Positions 37,313 through 48,776 of a DNA stretch of 64,000 nt are shown here, in pieces (the first letter of the stretch is position 1; every line of letters begins with the position of its first letter). Source of the stretch: Diatrype stigma (taxonomy: Eukaryota; Ascomycota; Sordariomycetes; Xylariales; Diatrypaceae). The notes beneath the pieces were generated by a model, which saw nothing but the letters and a program-made list of their open reading frames with translations, searched no databases and was not told the DNA's origin. The stretch is taken from the NCBI GenBank assembly GCA_022225965.2, contig JAKJXP020000086.1:1-64000 (forward strand). Direction: 5' to 3'. The position numbers and the translations under genes were made by a program.

Positions 37313-39274
37313 ATGCCTGCTATTATGGATGACCCCTCTAGCCCGACCATCTACCGAGTTTCGGGCGCCGCTCCGTTTCCGGATCCGAACAAGCCGGAAC
37401 TGCCACCGAGCATCGTTCCGCGCAAGGTGACCCTCCGCGACCGTCAGACGATCGCGACCGTCGTCCCCTTCGTATCCCGGGACCAGGTGCCTGCGTCGCT
37501 GCTCGCGTATCTATCGGATCAGTTTGCCAAGGAGATTGAAGGTGGGGACACCTATCCCATGGTAGAGCCGATGCCGCTGGAGAAGTTCAGCAGCTACTGG
37601 CTTCAGAACTTTGCTGGCATTATGCTCCTCGGCAGCATCGACAGTCCCGAGCAGGTTGTCGAGGGTAAAGATTGGTCTAAAGAGTGCCTTGGTAGCTTTT
37701 ACATCAAGCCTAACTACCCTGGGCGGAGCAGCCATGTATGCAATGCCGGCTTTCTCGTGACGGATGCGTCCCGCAACCGAGGTGTGGGCCGACTCATGGG
37801 CGAGGCGTATCTCAACTGGGCTCCCAAGCTGGGCTACACCTATTCAGTCTTCAACCTGGTCTACGAGACCAACGTCGCATCTTGTAGAATCTGGGACGCG
37901 CTGGGCTTCAAGCGGATCGGGCGCGTCAAGGGGTGTGGCAACCTCAAGTCGTATCCGGATCGGCTCGTAGACGCTATTATTTACGGGCGAGACCTGGGAA
38001 CGGACGCCGAGGGCGACGGCCAGATGTCAGACCCGCTTCTCGTGAGTGAAGAGCGCTTCGACAAGATCAAGTACTACCTCAAGTACGGCCGCTACCCGAA
38101 CGGGTCTGACCGTGCCGAGAAAAGCAGGCTCCGCAGCGCGGCGACGCACTATAAGCTCCTCGACAACGACGTTTTGATGCTCAAGGGGAAGGAGGTCGTC
38201 AGCGACCCGCCGCGCCAGATGGACATCTCAAAGACGACACACGAGGCGATGAGCCACGCCGGCATCAACAAGACGACGGCCATCATCGCCGAGAAGTACC
38301 ACTGGACCCGCATCAAGGAGACGGTCTCGGATGTAATTAGAGCCTGCAATCATTGCAAGGATCTTAGCAGAACGCCCCTGCAGAATCCAGATTTAGTTCG
38401 CAAGACCATCGTGAATAGCAGTCCACAAAGTAGCGTCCCTGACCTGCCTCTGTCCGCAATGCCACCGCCGGTTGGCGGGATGGGAGATCATGAGCCACCG
38501 AGCAGAACTCTCGACTTTCAGCCACGTCATGACTTACCGCCCATCGTGGAATCATCAAGTGCATATGCGAACCCTAGTGATATCTCATCCCTATTGAACC
38601 CTCCTCTTGAAACCGATTCTACTAGCAACATACAACCGCATGACCATATGCTCCATGACCCAACATCTCAGCAAGTGCATCACGATGCCGAAGCTGCACT
38701 CAGCTCCTTCTCTCATGCCTCGAATATTTACCAGCCCATAGACCCGCAGATAATCACTCAGACCCAACCTCGGAACCAAGCGGACCCTCATCATCACCAC
38801 CACCATAACCACCACCATCATCACCCGTTCGAGCCTTTTGCCCACAGCGACGCCCCAGTACACCACCATCACAGCTCGCCTTCCTCACACTCGATCCTGC
38901 AGGCCCAGGGTAGCCCATATAATCCCCATAGTTCTCACCAGCCGCTGCCGGTGCACCATCATCCGCCGTTCCATGCGCAAGCCCCGCAGCATCACCATCA
39001 CCAGCACCACGATTTCCACAGCTTGCTTCACGAGTCCCACACCATCGGACCTCCGCATGAAGAAGCATCGCACCACCACCAACATCACCACCACGAGCCT
39101 CCGGACCAGGATGCGGTCGACCGTGATATGGACATGCTCATAGAACACGGCGACGATTCGGAGATGGAGGTCGACGTCAGCCAGCCGCCGCAATCTCTGC
39201 CGCCGCCGCCGTCAGAACAGGAGCAGACCAAAGATGACCATGGTGGCAGCGGTGGGACCGAGAGCAAAACGTGA
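37313..39274 (+). CDS. SPT10: SPT10-like GNAT acetyltransferase with integrase-type zinc domain
   Basis: In yeast, Spt10 binds histone gene upstream sequences and activates histone transcription; it pairs a GNAT domain with a DNA-binding zinc domain related to retroviral integrase. The same layout is seen here. Residues about 110-230 form the GNAT fold, with acetyl-CoA loop RNRGVGRLMGEAYL and ALGFKRIGRVKGCG. Residues about 310-348 hold the HHCC zinc domain (H..H in HEAMSHAGINKTTAIIAEKY and CNHC). From about residue 470 the tail is extremely His/Pro/Gln-rich, with runs of five and six His, ending in an acidic stretch and a poly-Pro region. Single exon, 653 residues. Function is inferred from family architecture. 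Confidence 0.92.
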   Translation: MPAIMDDPSSPTIYRVSGAAPFPDPNKPELPPSIVPRKVTLRDRQTIATVVPFVSRDQVPASLLAYLSDQFAKEIEGGDTYPMVEPMPLEKFSSYWLQNFAGIMLLGSIDSPEQVVEGKDWSKECLGSFYIKPNYPGRSSHVCNAGFLVTDASRNRGVGRLMGEAYLNWAPKLGYTYSVFNLVYETNVASCRIWDALGFKRIGRVKGCGNLKSYPDRLVDAIIYGRDLGTDAEGDGQMSDPLLVSEERFDKIKYYLKYGRYPNGSDRAEKSRLRSAATHYKLLDNDVLMLKGKEVVSDPPRQMDISKTTHEAMSHAGINKTTAIIAEKYHWTRIKETVSDVIRACNHCKDLSRTPLQNPDLVRKTIVNSSPQSSVPDLPLSAMPPPVGGMGDHEPPSRTLDFQPRHDLPPIVESSSAYANPSDISSLLNPPLETDSTSNIQPHDHMLHDPTSQQVHHDAEAALSSFSHASNIYQPIDPQIITQTQPRNQADPHHHHHHNHHHHHPFEPFAHSDAPVHHHHSSPSSHSILQAQGSPYNPHSSHQPLPVHHHPPFHAQAPQHHHHQHHDFHSLLHESHTIGPPHEEASHHHQHHHHEPPDQDAVDRDMDMLIEHGDDSEMEVDVSQPPQSLPPPPSEQEQTKDDHGGSGGTESKT

Positions 39275-39683
39275 AGAGATAAGGGTATGAATTCTCGTAA
39301 AACCTCAACCTCCAAACGGTGCAAAACTTCATGCACTGGTGTTGCATACTTGCAAATAACGGTATTTGCACCTCATTCCTGCTGGAGTAACAATTACGTC
39401 ATCTATGATCATCATCGGGTACTGCTTCTGCCCCTTGCCCCTCACAAATCAAATGCGAGCGCTCCACATCATGAGAAGGAAGCAACGACTATACATTGAT
39501 TGTTGATATGCACCATTTACGCTCTAAAGCACAATAACTGCATTCGATCTCCACGGGCTTATAGGAATTGACATGCGTCATTGGGTGCATTGCTGCCATT
39601 TACCACGACAACCCCCACGACCGACTTGTGTTCGATACATCACCCGAACTGTAGCATGCAGACGGCGTAGATCTGATATTACG
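39275..39683. other. Intergenic region
   Basis: Short spacer between SPT10 and the next gene on the same strand; nothing notable. Confidence 0.5.
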
Positions 39684-41075
39684 ATGGCCACACACCACAA
39701 CAAACTCCAGCGCTTTGAAGATGCGATGAAAGCTGTCTACGGGCCCTTCGGCGGGCTCACTGTGGGTATGTACTCAGGGCCCTGCAATTATTACCTGCAC
39801 AGAATGAACCCCGACCTAGGGTTCTTGTTGCTTCGCTCTGCCTTTTCTCTCTATAGCCTACAGCGTACCTATAGTGGAAAGAGTTGGGGCTCATAGTGTA
39901 GTATAACTGACGGACTGATCATCGACCATCACACGAAACAAATAGAACGCGCAGCAGAGTGGACGCCGCCTACGTGCCCCGGCGCCGGCGGGCACCGGGG
40001 CCGGTACCTCTGGACGGACGCATTCGGCGTCGTAAATCTGATCACGCTGTCCCGCGAGAAGAAGCAGCACGAAACCGAGAAAGAGAACGAGGAGGCACCG
40101 GTCTACCTAGAGCTCGCCAAGCGGCTAGCGCAGACGGTGCACGACGTGCTCGGACGCACGCGGGACGGGTCCTTCCGCCTACCGGGCGCCACGGACGCGC
40201 GCCCTCTAGACGGCGGCTTGCGAATCGGCAAGCTGGATGAGACGGGTCCCGATGGCGACGGCCAGTACCACCACTACCTGACGCTGTGGATGTTCGCGCT
40301 CAACCGCCTCGCGCTGGCGGCGGGCGAACCGCGCTGGAACGACCTCGCGGTGCAGCTGGCTAAGGCGATACACCCCCGCTTCGTCGTGGAGGGGAGTAGT
40401 AAGTCCAGCTGTCTCTGTTTCTGTCCCGTACGTCCCGCGCCCATTGCTCATTACTTGTTAGTGGTGTGGAAGATATCTGCGGATATGCGCCGCGTGCTCG
40501 TCGGCAGCAAGGGCCACCTAGACGACGTCACCGGACTCGTCGTGTTCCGAATCCTGCAGGAGACGGCGAAGCAGCAGCAGCGGCATAGCGGCGGAGCTAC
40601 GGGACCATCATTGCAGTCGGAGATCGAGCATTACGAGGCCATGGTCGCGCGCTCCAGACCCCTGCGATCCTCCTCCGACCCGCTCGACCTCGGCATGAGC
40701 CTCTGGGTCGCGCACTTGGAGAGGGACGCGCCGTGGTCGCGGGAGCTGGCGGAGGACGGCCTCGGCATAGCGGAGCGGAGCTTCTTGCGGGCTTCATTGG
40801 CGGCGGCGATAGACAAAGCTAGCAGCCGTCGGTTTCGCCTTGCATTTCGGGATTTCGGCGCCTGCCTGGGCATCAAGTGCTATGCGAGCGGCGGCAGCGA
40901 CGACGATAACAAAGATCACGAATCACTCATCTCGGGGGCCGATGCTGTCGCGGAGGCCTGGAGCCCGTTCCTGCTTGATGAAGAGGCGGGCTTGAAGCCG
41001 ATCACGCTGGTCATGGGTGCCGCGGCGCTGATACCGGGTGCTTTCTGCGATGGGTATCTTGACACGCAACAATGA
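39684..41075 (+). CDS. Six-hairpin glycosidase-like conserved protein, unknown function
   Basis: Three exons (39684-39765, 39946-40398, 40462-41075) join in phase to 382 residues. Conserved-looking blocks are GRYLWTDAFGVVNLITLS, GLRIGK, DGQYHHYLTLWMFALNRLAL and GHLDDVTGLVVFRI. Helical repeats with aromatic/His-rich turns of this kind fit the alpha/alpha-toroid (six-hairpin glycosidase-like) superfamily. No signal peptide, so probably intracellular. Catalytic residues cannot be assigned. The second intron has no in-frame stop, so a longer, unspliced reading is possible, but its GTAAGT donor and TTAG acceptor favour splicing. Confidence 0.75.
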
Positions 41076-42419
41076 GAATTTTCAGTGTTCGGTTTGAGCG
41101 AAACCTCGCATTTTACGTTCCTGATTCGATTCGTATGTTACATTTGTTTAATCGCCATTCTTTAACTACGATGGGTGGAGCACGGGACGGTGAACGGGTA
41201 CGGGGGTCCACATGCGGGGTCGGGTACGGTTGCCGAAGATTACCTACAAACCCCCTAGTGAATATGGGGATAAAACAGTCTCGTAGGTGATGGACCCTTC
41301 GTTGGGGTTAAAAATGCAGTGAAGCATTTGGGGGTACACAAATGACATGTCTGCATATGTCACATCACAAAAACGGTGCAATAACGCTATATACTCCAAC
41401 TACGGCAACGCTCCACAGCCCGCCTCCCCCTTGCCGGAAACGTTCGAAGGCGTTGGTAATGATTGGACGAGAAGCAACGTTCCAAGCACCGGGTGTCATA
41501 CCTCCTACATGCCTACATACCCCTTGACTACTCCCGTATGCACATGCAGTTGGTTCGGTCAGATAGCCGGCCGGTAAGCGCATGGAAAAGCGTGGCCAAT
41601 CCCAGCTTTGTTTGCGTGTTTCGTCGAGGATGAAATCCATGGATGCTGCATGGAACATGTAGTCAGTCAGTCGTCAACAAAGAAAGGGGCAGTCATGATA
41701 CATGCCCAGACGATAATGACCACCTCTGCAGTCAAGTAAGTACATGCCTAATCCCACACTTCCATTATCAGCAAACTTCTTCGATTGGACACCACATACG
41801 CAGCTGCACAACTATGGTAGGTACCTAGGTAGGCATCAGAGGGCAGGTACTCCACCAAACAGACACAATGCTGTTTGTTGTAACTGGATATAACAAACCG
41901 GATATAACAATCGCCTTGTGCCCCACCACGTATCGATCTACCAGTCCAGCACTCCTACCTCCTACGCCTTCTTTCCTCGTAGTTATGCAGTCCAAACATC
42001 AACATTGAACTTTTCGCGAATCCCTTCATCCTTCACCCTTCACCCTTCACACTCATTTTATTCTTTTTTCTTCTGGGTCTACAACAGCGATCTAGACGAT
42101 CGTTCATTGTACCCTCTCCCCTACGGTGGGATCCTATTGTTCTGCACGCTCATTGTCCTTGTCCGCCCTAGGACCTACAATCACTTTGTTTTCCTATCAA
42201 CACACACACGTTCTGCGTCAAAGACGTGTGATTTCAACTTTTCGGTATATATCAACAGCCACTCCTTTTGACTCAGGAAGAGTTTCGGCCTAAAACGAAC
42301 ATTCTCTATCAACGACTTCTAGAAAGAACCAGAGATCACACTCCGTTCCTTCTTTCACCAGAGCAATTATTCTTTTTCGCACTCGTTTTCCGAATCCCTT
42401 CCACTCCAATTCGCACAAA
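41076..42419. other. Intergenic region and long leader of the LPMO gene
   Basis: No supported gene. It holds TACCTAGGTA (41822-41831), a direct duplication of GGATATAACAA (about 41,886 and 41,899), and a CTTCACC-type pyrimidine repeat at about 42,024-42,055. Such CT-rich stretches are common before fungal transcription start sites. Confidence 0.55.
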
Positions 42420-43628
42420 ATGCACTTCGCGACGAGATCTGCTACCATCACCGCCGCGCTCGCGCTGGCTGCGCGCGCCCACGTCATCCTCGAGAACCCG
42501 CGGCCGTTCCAGTGGGCCAACGACGGGCACTACAACCCGCTCGCCACGGACGGGTCGGACTTCCCGTGCAAGAAGCTCGAGGGCCAGACGCTCGAGGTCA
42601 ACGGCACGCGCACGGTCATGGCGGCCGGCGAGCCGCAGACGCTGTCGTTCGAGGGCCTCGCCGTCCACGGCGGCGGCAGCTGCCAGCTGAGCCTGACGCG
42701 CGACCTGCAGCCGACCAGGGACTCGACGTGGATGGTCATCCACTCCATCGAGGGCGGGTGCCCGGCCCGCCACCAGACGGGAAACCTCGAGGCCGCGAGC
42801 CAGCAGCAGACGTACGACTTCGTCGTGCCCGACGCCTTCGAGGCCGGCGACTACGTCTTCTCCTGGACGTGGTCGAACCGCATCTCCGGGGCGCCCGAGT
42901 TCTACCAGAACTGCGCCCCCATCACCGTGACGAACAACAACAAGAATGCGGGCAGCAAGCGGTCAGGGATGAAGGTCCGTGCGGCGACGAGCTTTCCCGA
43001 GCTGTTCATGGCGAACCTCGGCGACCTGACTGGGTCCTGCACCACCTCCGAGGCTGTCACCCAGCAGTTCGCCATCGCGTACCCGAACCCCGGCTCGTCA
43101 GTCGAGCGCCCCGAGGGCGACTCGAAGCTCTTCCAGCAGCCTTGCGACGGCAACCCGCGTGCTGGTGCTGGTGCTGGAAGTGGGTCGCCCCCTGCTCCTC
43201 CTGCTGCTTCGTCTCTTCCTCCCAGTCAGCCCAGTACCTCAACAACAGCTGCTGTTGCTACACCAGAGCCATCTTCCCCGACAGAGACGACAACGACGAT
43301 CGCCCCGCCGCCGTCGGTGGTGGAGACAACGACGTTCGTCACCGAAATCATGACCCCATCCGCCGTGCCGACGACCGAGCCTACGGAGTTGCCCCCTTCG
43401 ACCCCGACAACGACGTCGAATGTTGTTGCTCCCGCCCCGACTGCTGGTACTGGTGGCGGTAGCGGTGACAACTGCATCGAGGGACAGCTGACTTGCATGG
43501 ACGATGGCTTGGGCTTCAAGACTTGCACCGGCGGCATATTGCGGCCCGAGGACCGCGCACAGCCGATGGCCCCCGGGTACAAGTGCACACCTGGTAGTGG
43601 GCCTGGTTTGGATATGCATCCCATCTAA
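42420..43628 (+). CDS. AA11-like lytic polysaccharide monooxygenase with C-terminal X278-like module
   Basis: Copper LPMOs cleave crystalline polysaccharides oxidatively; AA11 members act on chitin. Single exon, 402 residues. The signal peptide (MHFATRSATITAALALAARA) ends directly before His (HVILENPRPFQW), the N-terminal His of the copper-binding histidine brace. Further matches are DGSDFPCK, GGSCQLSLT and GDYVFSWTWSN..EFYQNCAPITV, which resembles the AA11 end motif. A Ser/Thr/Pro linker follows from about residue 245. A Cys-rich module (DNCIEGQLTCMDDGLGFKTC..APGYKC) like the X278 domain of some AA11 proteins closes it. Whether it is true AA11 or a related LPMO-like family is uncertain. Confidence 0.85.
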   Translation: MHFATRSATITAALALAARAHVILENPRPFQWANDGHYNPLATDGSDFPCKKLEGQTLEVNGTRTVMAAGEPQTLSFEGLAVHGGGSCQLSLTRDLQPTRDSTWMVIHSIEGGCPARHQTGNLEAASQQQTYDFVVPDAFEAGDYVFSWTWSNRISGAPEFYQNCAPITVTNNNKNAGSKRSGMKVRAATSFPELFMANLGDLTGSCTTSEAVTQQFAIAYPNPGSSVERPEGDSKLFQQPCDGNPRAGAGAGSGSPPAPPAASSLPPSQPSTSTTAAVATPEPSSPTETTTTIAPPPSVVETTTFVTEIMTPSAVPTTEPTELPPSTPTTTSNVVAPAPTAGTGGGSGDNCIEGQLTCMDDGLGFKTCTGGILRPEDRAQPMAPGYKCTPGSGPGLDMHPI

Positions 43629-44135
43629 AAGGTGTTAGGGGATTTGGGATGTTCGCACAGAAGCATTCTGGGTGAGTTTCTGTGCAAGACTCTGGTCTGG
43701 ATACCTACACATACCTGTGGTATGGAACCAACGGAACTTTTCTGGGGTTAAGATTCGTCGGCTTTCTTTCTCTTGCTGACAGGACCGGTCCTGTATACGG
43801 CGAACTTACTTTTTTCATTTTCCTTCTCCCCTGATATGTTCTTGTACAAACTGTCTCAATTTTGGCGTGTAAGATATACAACGGGTTGCTCGATGAGAAC
43901 GAGCCTATGATGTGGATGATGGGAATGATGGGACGATACGGAAACCTGTGTTAGAAATAGAAGCTGATCATAACACATACATGTCAAGCAAAGTCATCTC
44001 AATGCTTCTTCATGCAACGCCTTGAGCGAGGCTCCTCATGCTGTGACTAGGAGGTTGTGACAATGCAATATATTCAATGATTGATTATAACTACGAAATT
44101 AGATGATACTAAGAGTGATACTACTATGATTGTTA
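43629..44135. other. Convergent intergenic region
   Basis: 507 bp between the stop codons of the LPMO and the GH92 gene; only 3' untranslated sequence is expected. Confidence 0.5.
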
Positions 44136-46684
44136 TCAGACCCGTGTGGTCCCAATCCAGCTTGGAGGACGATCTTCAACAGCCTGGCCCCATTCGCTCT
44201 CCTCGGCGCCCAGCGTGAGCTCCAACGTCCAGCCCTCGGTGAAGAGCTCGTGCCCGATCCAGTTCTTGGTCCACGGCTCGCCGTTCACCGTCGCGCTCTG
44301 GATATAGATGTCCCCGTAGCTTGGATCGAAGCCGACGGCCCGGATCGTGGCCGTGTTCCCGGTCAAGGGGCTGGTGATGTTGACCTCCTCGAAGAAGGGC
44401 GCCGAGATCAGGTACACGTTCTGGCCGGCGATCGGGAACAGCCCCAGCATGCCGAAGACCACGAACGCGCCCATGGACCCGGAGTCGTCGTTGCCGGGCA
44501 GCCCGTCGTTGGTGTCGTTGAAGGAGGCGGGGATGTACGTGTGCAGCCGCTTCGTCGAGAGCGCGGGCCGGCCCGCGTAGTGGTACAGGTACACCGTGGA
44601 GAAGACGGGCTCGTTGGATATGTCGGCCAGGCCCGAGGTGTGGAAGAAGTCCAGCCTCGAGATGAACGACTCGTCGCCGCCCATCAGGTCGATAAGGGTC
44701 GAGGTTGATTGCGGTACAATGCTACCAAAGCGTCAGTTAGCTACCTAAATCTTCTACCAAAGCAATTTCAACAGGACCCTTACAATTGGTATTGCCAGAT
44801 ACTAGCTTCAAACGTCTCACTCGGGTTGGTCGTCAAGGAGCAGAAGTCCGCCAGGGCTGAACAAGCGATCGGGTCCTGGTAGCCCCAGGTGCCGTTCATA
44901 TACTTCGGCTGGAAGAACCCCGTGAACCCGGTGTCGTTGCCCCTTATCACCGAGTTCTGGTCCTCCTTCCAGAGGTTCTGCCAGTTCGCGCTCCGCTGCA
45001 GGTACTTGTCGTGCAGGTCGGGACGGCCCAGGCCGTCGGCCAGCGTCGCGAGGCAGAAGTCGTCGTAGGCGTACTCGAGCGTGCGCGAGATGCTGCGCGA
45101 GTTGGTGCCGAAGCCGACCGGGTCGAAGTCGAGGTACGGGATGTAGCCCAGGGCCTTCCAGCTCCGCAGCCCGCCCCGGCCCTGGTGCGACCACTCGAGC
45201 GGCTCGGCCTCGGCGTCCTGCACGACGGCCTCGAGCGCCAGCGCCCAGTCGATGCCGGCCGTCAGGTTCTTGACGTACGCGTCGACCAGCACGACGTCGG
45301 CGTTGGACCCGCCCTGCGTCCAGCCCTGGCACAGGCTCATGTGGCAGTCGGGCAGCCAGCCCTCGTGCGCGTACGTGTCGAGCAGCGAGCGCACCATCTC
45401 GGCCTGCGCCGCCGGGTCCACGATCGTCAGCAGCGGGTGCTGCACGCGGAACGCGTCCCACAGGCAGTAGTACGAGTCGAAGTACGGGATCCCCGCGCTG
45501 TCCCAGTGCGGGTTCTCCCCCGTGTAGTTCTGCGGCGAGATCATCGCCCGGTACAGCCCGCTCCAGAAGCTCGTCTGCAGGGCCTCGCTCACGCCGTCGC
45601 CCGCCCGCACCGATACCGGCCGCAGCTTCGCGCGCCACGCGTCCTCGGCCTCCGCCACGAGCCGGTCGAAGTCGCGCGGCGGGTCCGGGATCTCCTCCTC
45701 GGCCCGCCGGCACGCCTGGTCGGCGCTGATGAAGCTGATCCCCATGCGGGCCGTCACCGTGTTGTTGTTGCCGTTGGAGGCGAGGTCGGCGAACCGCACC
45801 CACGCCCCGGCCTCGACGTAGAACAGGTTGAAGCCGCGCGTGACGTACAGCTCCTTCGGCTCCGTGCCCGCGCGGTTGTTCACCCACACGCCGCTGTCGT
45901 GCACGGCCCCGCCGAAGAAGTCCGCGCAGAAGTGCATGACGTAGGACCCGGCGCCGAAGCTCGGCAGAAACGTCGCGTTGCCCTTCAACCGGCCGCTGTC
46001 GTCGTCGACGCTGACAGACCCGTTCTGCCGGCTCTTCCAGAGATCCGTGAGGTCGAGGAGCACCAGCGGGTGCTGCTCCTCCTCTCCCCCGTCGTCCGGG
46101 GCTGGGAACCCGAACCGGTACAGGGCGGCGTGCTCGCTCGCGGCCATCTCGGCGCGCACGCCCGAGGCGAGCTCGAGCGCGAAGCGGCCCGGGGAAGCGG
46201 CGACGCTGGACGCGGCGTAGGGCGTGGCGCGGTCGCCGCTGCGGAAGGCGCAGCTGTTGACGTCGCTGTCGTCCGGGCACAGCTGCGGGAACAGCGGGAA
46301 GTTGCCCAGGCTCGGGTTGCCGCCCGTGCCCGAGTCGTGCGCGGTCGAGAACCCGATCACGTTCGACCCGTCCGTCGCGAACCCGCCCGTGTTCTGCCCG
46401 TCCACGTCCGCCACGGGCTTCGCGAGGCCGTAGGGCAGCGTCGCCCCCGCGAACACGTTGCCGCCGTTCGTGCTGCCGATCAGGGGGTTGATGAATCGCA
46501 GTATGTCGTCCTCGTCTCTGGCGGTGGCGGTGGCGGTGGCGGTGGCCGCCGTGGTGGGCACGAGCGGGGAGCTTGTAGCGAGGAGGGCGAGAACGGATAG
46601 CGGGATGAAAGTGCGGAGAGAGCGGCGTGGCGGGGTGTTCCGCGCCCTCCGTGGGGGGTGGTGGTGCGACGACGATGCCGCCAT
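44136..46684 (-). CDS. GH92 alpha-1,2-mannosidase
   Basis: GH92 enzymes are calcium-dependent exo-alpha-mannosidases that trim mannans and N-glycans. Two exons (46684-44784 and 44721-44136, phase 2) give 828 residues. The start is placed at the ATG at 46684; the frame stays open further upstream but without an ATG. N-terminal basic stretch plus hydrophobic segment (LRTFIPLSVLALLATSSPLV) is a signal peptide or anchor. Family motifs are NPLIGSTNGGNVFAGATLPY, GTGGNPSLGNFPLFPQ, YYCLWDAFRVQHPLLTIVDP, PDCHMSLCQGWTQGGSNADV, LMGGDESFISRLD and the hallmark GLPGNDDSGSMGAFVVFGML. It converges on the LPMO gene. Likely secreted. Confidence 0.95.
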
Positions 46685-48064
46685 CTCCTCCAGCAATATG
46701 CTAAGTATATAATTACCTGCGGGCAAGAAAGTAGAAGGATGTTCTCTCCTGATGCTCACCTACGTTTCTGCTTCTCTGTTTATATGCCCGCCTAGCTACC
46801 TAGTACTTACTTATCTTGGTCGATAGGACCTACCTGCATTGCATGGATTGGAGGCGGTGGCATCCGACCTGCCTATTTCAGACGGATCGGGGTTAACAAT
46901 ATGTAACTACGACCCTGACTTATGATCGACAACTTCCATATTGCGATGATCCATCCATTCACGATGTAATGCAAGCAGGCAGGCAATCCGCATCATTGAA
47001 ATGTGTACGACCCGATATCACTACAACGCACTTAGGTAGTTATGCCGTAGATGCATTTTAGGAAACATTTAGGGTGTTGTGCGACTGAACCTTCTCCTGA
47101 TCATGCTAGAGTCCTGAGCTGCTAATATTTCCAGGGGGGTCTTTACGACTGGGGACTTTCGATAGGGGTTGACTTTCTTGAAACCTTAACCTTATCCTTA
47201 CATAGTACACCATCTTCTTCAGTTGATGTATGAACCAACTGTCAATGCCATCGTGTCCCAGCGCCAGTCTTGGAGGAATCTTTTATCTTAGTATTATTGA
47301 TCCAAGGTCCCTACTCGACATGCACCTAGATCAACATCATGCCCCAAGAGGATAGTTGGTAGTGATACTAGGTCATATTAATTATCAGTCACTGCTGAAA
47401 TTCATAGACACAGCATGGTCTAGCCCTTCGTGTTTGCATTGATTCGTTGTGGTACCAGACCTACGAATTGGAAGCCCCCTTTCTGCAGTGTGAACATACA
47501 GGTTCCCGTTACCCGTGCTGACCGACCCTGATATGCTGGGATTTGGTACATCAGGGAACTGACTGGATGTATGCGATGTCATTTTCCTGGTGTCTATTGT
47601 TCCACAATGATTTTGTGTAGTGACTAGGGCCTCATCACTGATGATTAGCCTTATTCATCAAAGTATCTTAGCTGTCTTGATCGGTGACTGTTTTCCTACT
47701 TGCTGCTAAATGTTATTGTTGAATTTGACTGTCTCTTGGATACAAAGTCCTTGTCATCACCTAGATATTTTGTGCATACCCTCAGCAGACTGTTTGCTGC
47801 AAACAGATCACTGGAGCCTCGGATGGCCGCATTCCTTGATATATCCTAGACACGTGTAAGGACGACATACTAATCCTTTTGAATGTCATGTATTCTGCAG
47901 GATGCAATAGCTCTCCCTGCACGCCTTACTTATTCTAGACCTCTTCTTCTCTCGACACCGCTTCAATAAGACCCAGAGTTCTCATGAATTACAGATTCAC
48001 GTTCCCCTAGGGAACAGGCATACTGTATAGTTCTTTCAAGGTAATTGTTTACAGCTTATTCGAA
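46685..48064. other. Divergent intergenic region
   Basis: 1.4 kb with the promoters of GH92 and the small gene at 48065; no coding frame of note. Confidence 0.55.
46779..46787 (-). promoter_or_regulatory. TATA-like element of GH92 gene
   Basis: On the minus strand CATATAAAC occurs about 100 bp upstream of the ATG at 46684; this supports the chosen start. Confidence 0.4.
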
Positions 48065-48606
48065 ATGCCAGCCATCGAAAGAGTCGTCGTGTCGCAAAGC
48101 AAGGAGTTCTGGGATGCGCTTGATCCTGAAAACGTGAGGCAGGTGCTAGAACCTGTCAAAGTGCAGGTAAGTCAAGGCATACAACAGGTAACTCTAACGA
48201 CCCAAAACTAACCACCGCACAACGTCAGTATCAACGACCCGAGCCAGCTCACTGTCTTCATTATTTTGGTACTGGTGGCACTAACACTGTGATTCCGGTC
48301 GGGACCAGTATGGTGTGCTATCGCGATTGCCTAGTATTCCTTCTCCGCGGCGAAATAATCATCAAGGGGCAGGGTCGATTGGTGGAGACCGGCTGTGCGT
48401 ATCGGATCAAGGACGAAAATTGGATTGGGCTGTGCGGAAAGACGACCGTAGTCGTGATGGAGGAGGGAGAACAGAAAGGCGCATGCCTGAGAGCCACACA
48501 AACACGCCAGCAATTATATCTGGCCGAACAGAACGGAACCAGGAAGAAGTTGTGGGAGATGTTACGGGCCTTATTTGCATCGGCACGACTTAACAAGCCT
48601 GTGTAG
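48065..48606 (+). CDS. Small conserved-looking protein, unknown function
   Basis: Two exons (48065-48166 and 48229-48606, phase 0) give 159 residues. It reads MPAIERVVVSQSKEFWDALD, then HYFGTGGTNTVIPVGTSMVC, CLVFLLRGEIIIKGQGRL and GLCGKTTVVVMEEGE. The alternation of hydrophobic and polar residues suggests beta-strands; a small barrel such as a cupin is possible but no metal-binding motif is visible. No signal peptide. Good GTAAGT donor and GTCAG acceptor. Its neighbours are GH92 and an epoxide hydrolase. I do not recognise the family. Confidence 0.65.
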
Positions 48607-48776
48607 AGACCTTCCGAAGGGTCAGCTCTGACTTCCATTAAATATCCATTGAGCTAAATAGTTGAACTCCAATCGTATGATATGTATGAGGATCTTGTGA
48701 GTAATAAACCAATCTCGTTTCAAAGACTTGAATCCTCAGGTACATACTAGCATGCACACCGAAAACAAGATGATCA

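Noticed and set aside
38240..38355. Integrase zinc domain as evidence of a retroelement fused by accident
   Set aside because: The GNAT plus HHCC zinc domain pairing is the known architecture of Spt10.
45011..46600. Long plus-strand frame of about 530 codons opposite the GH92 gene
   Set aside because: Rich in Arg/Val/Ala with no motifs; it is the antisense shadow of a very GC-rich gene.
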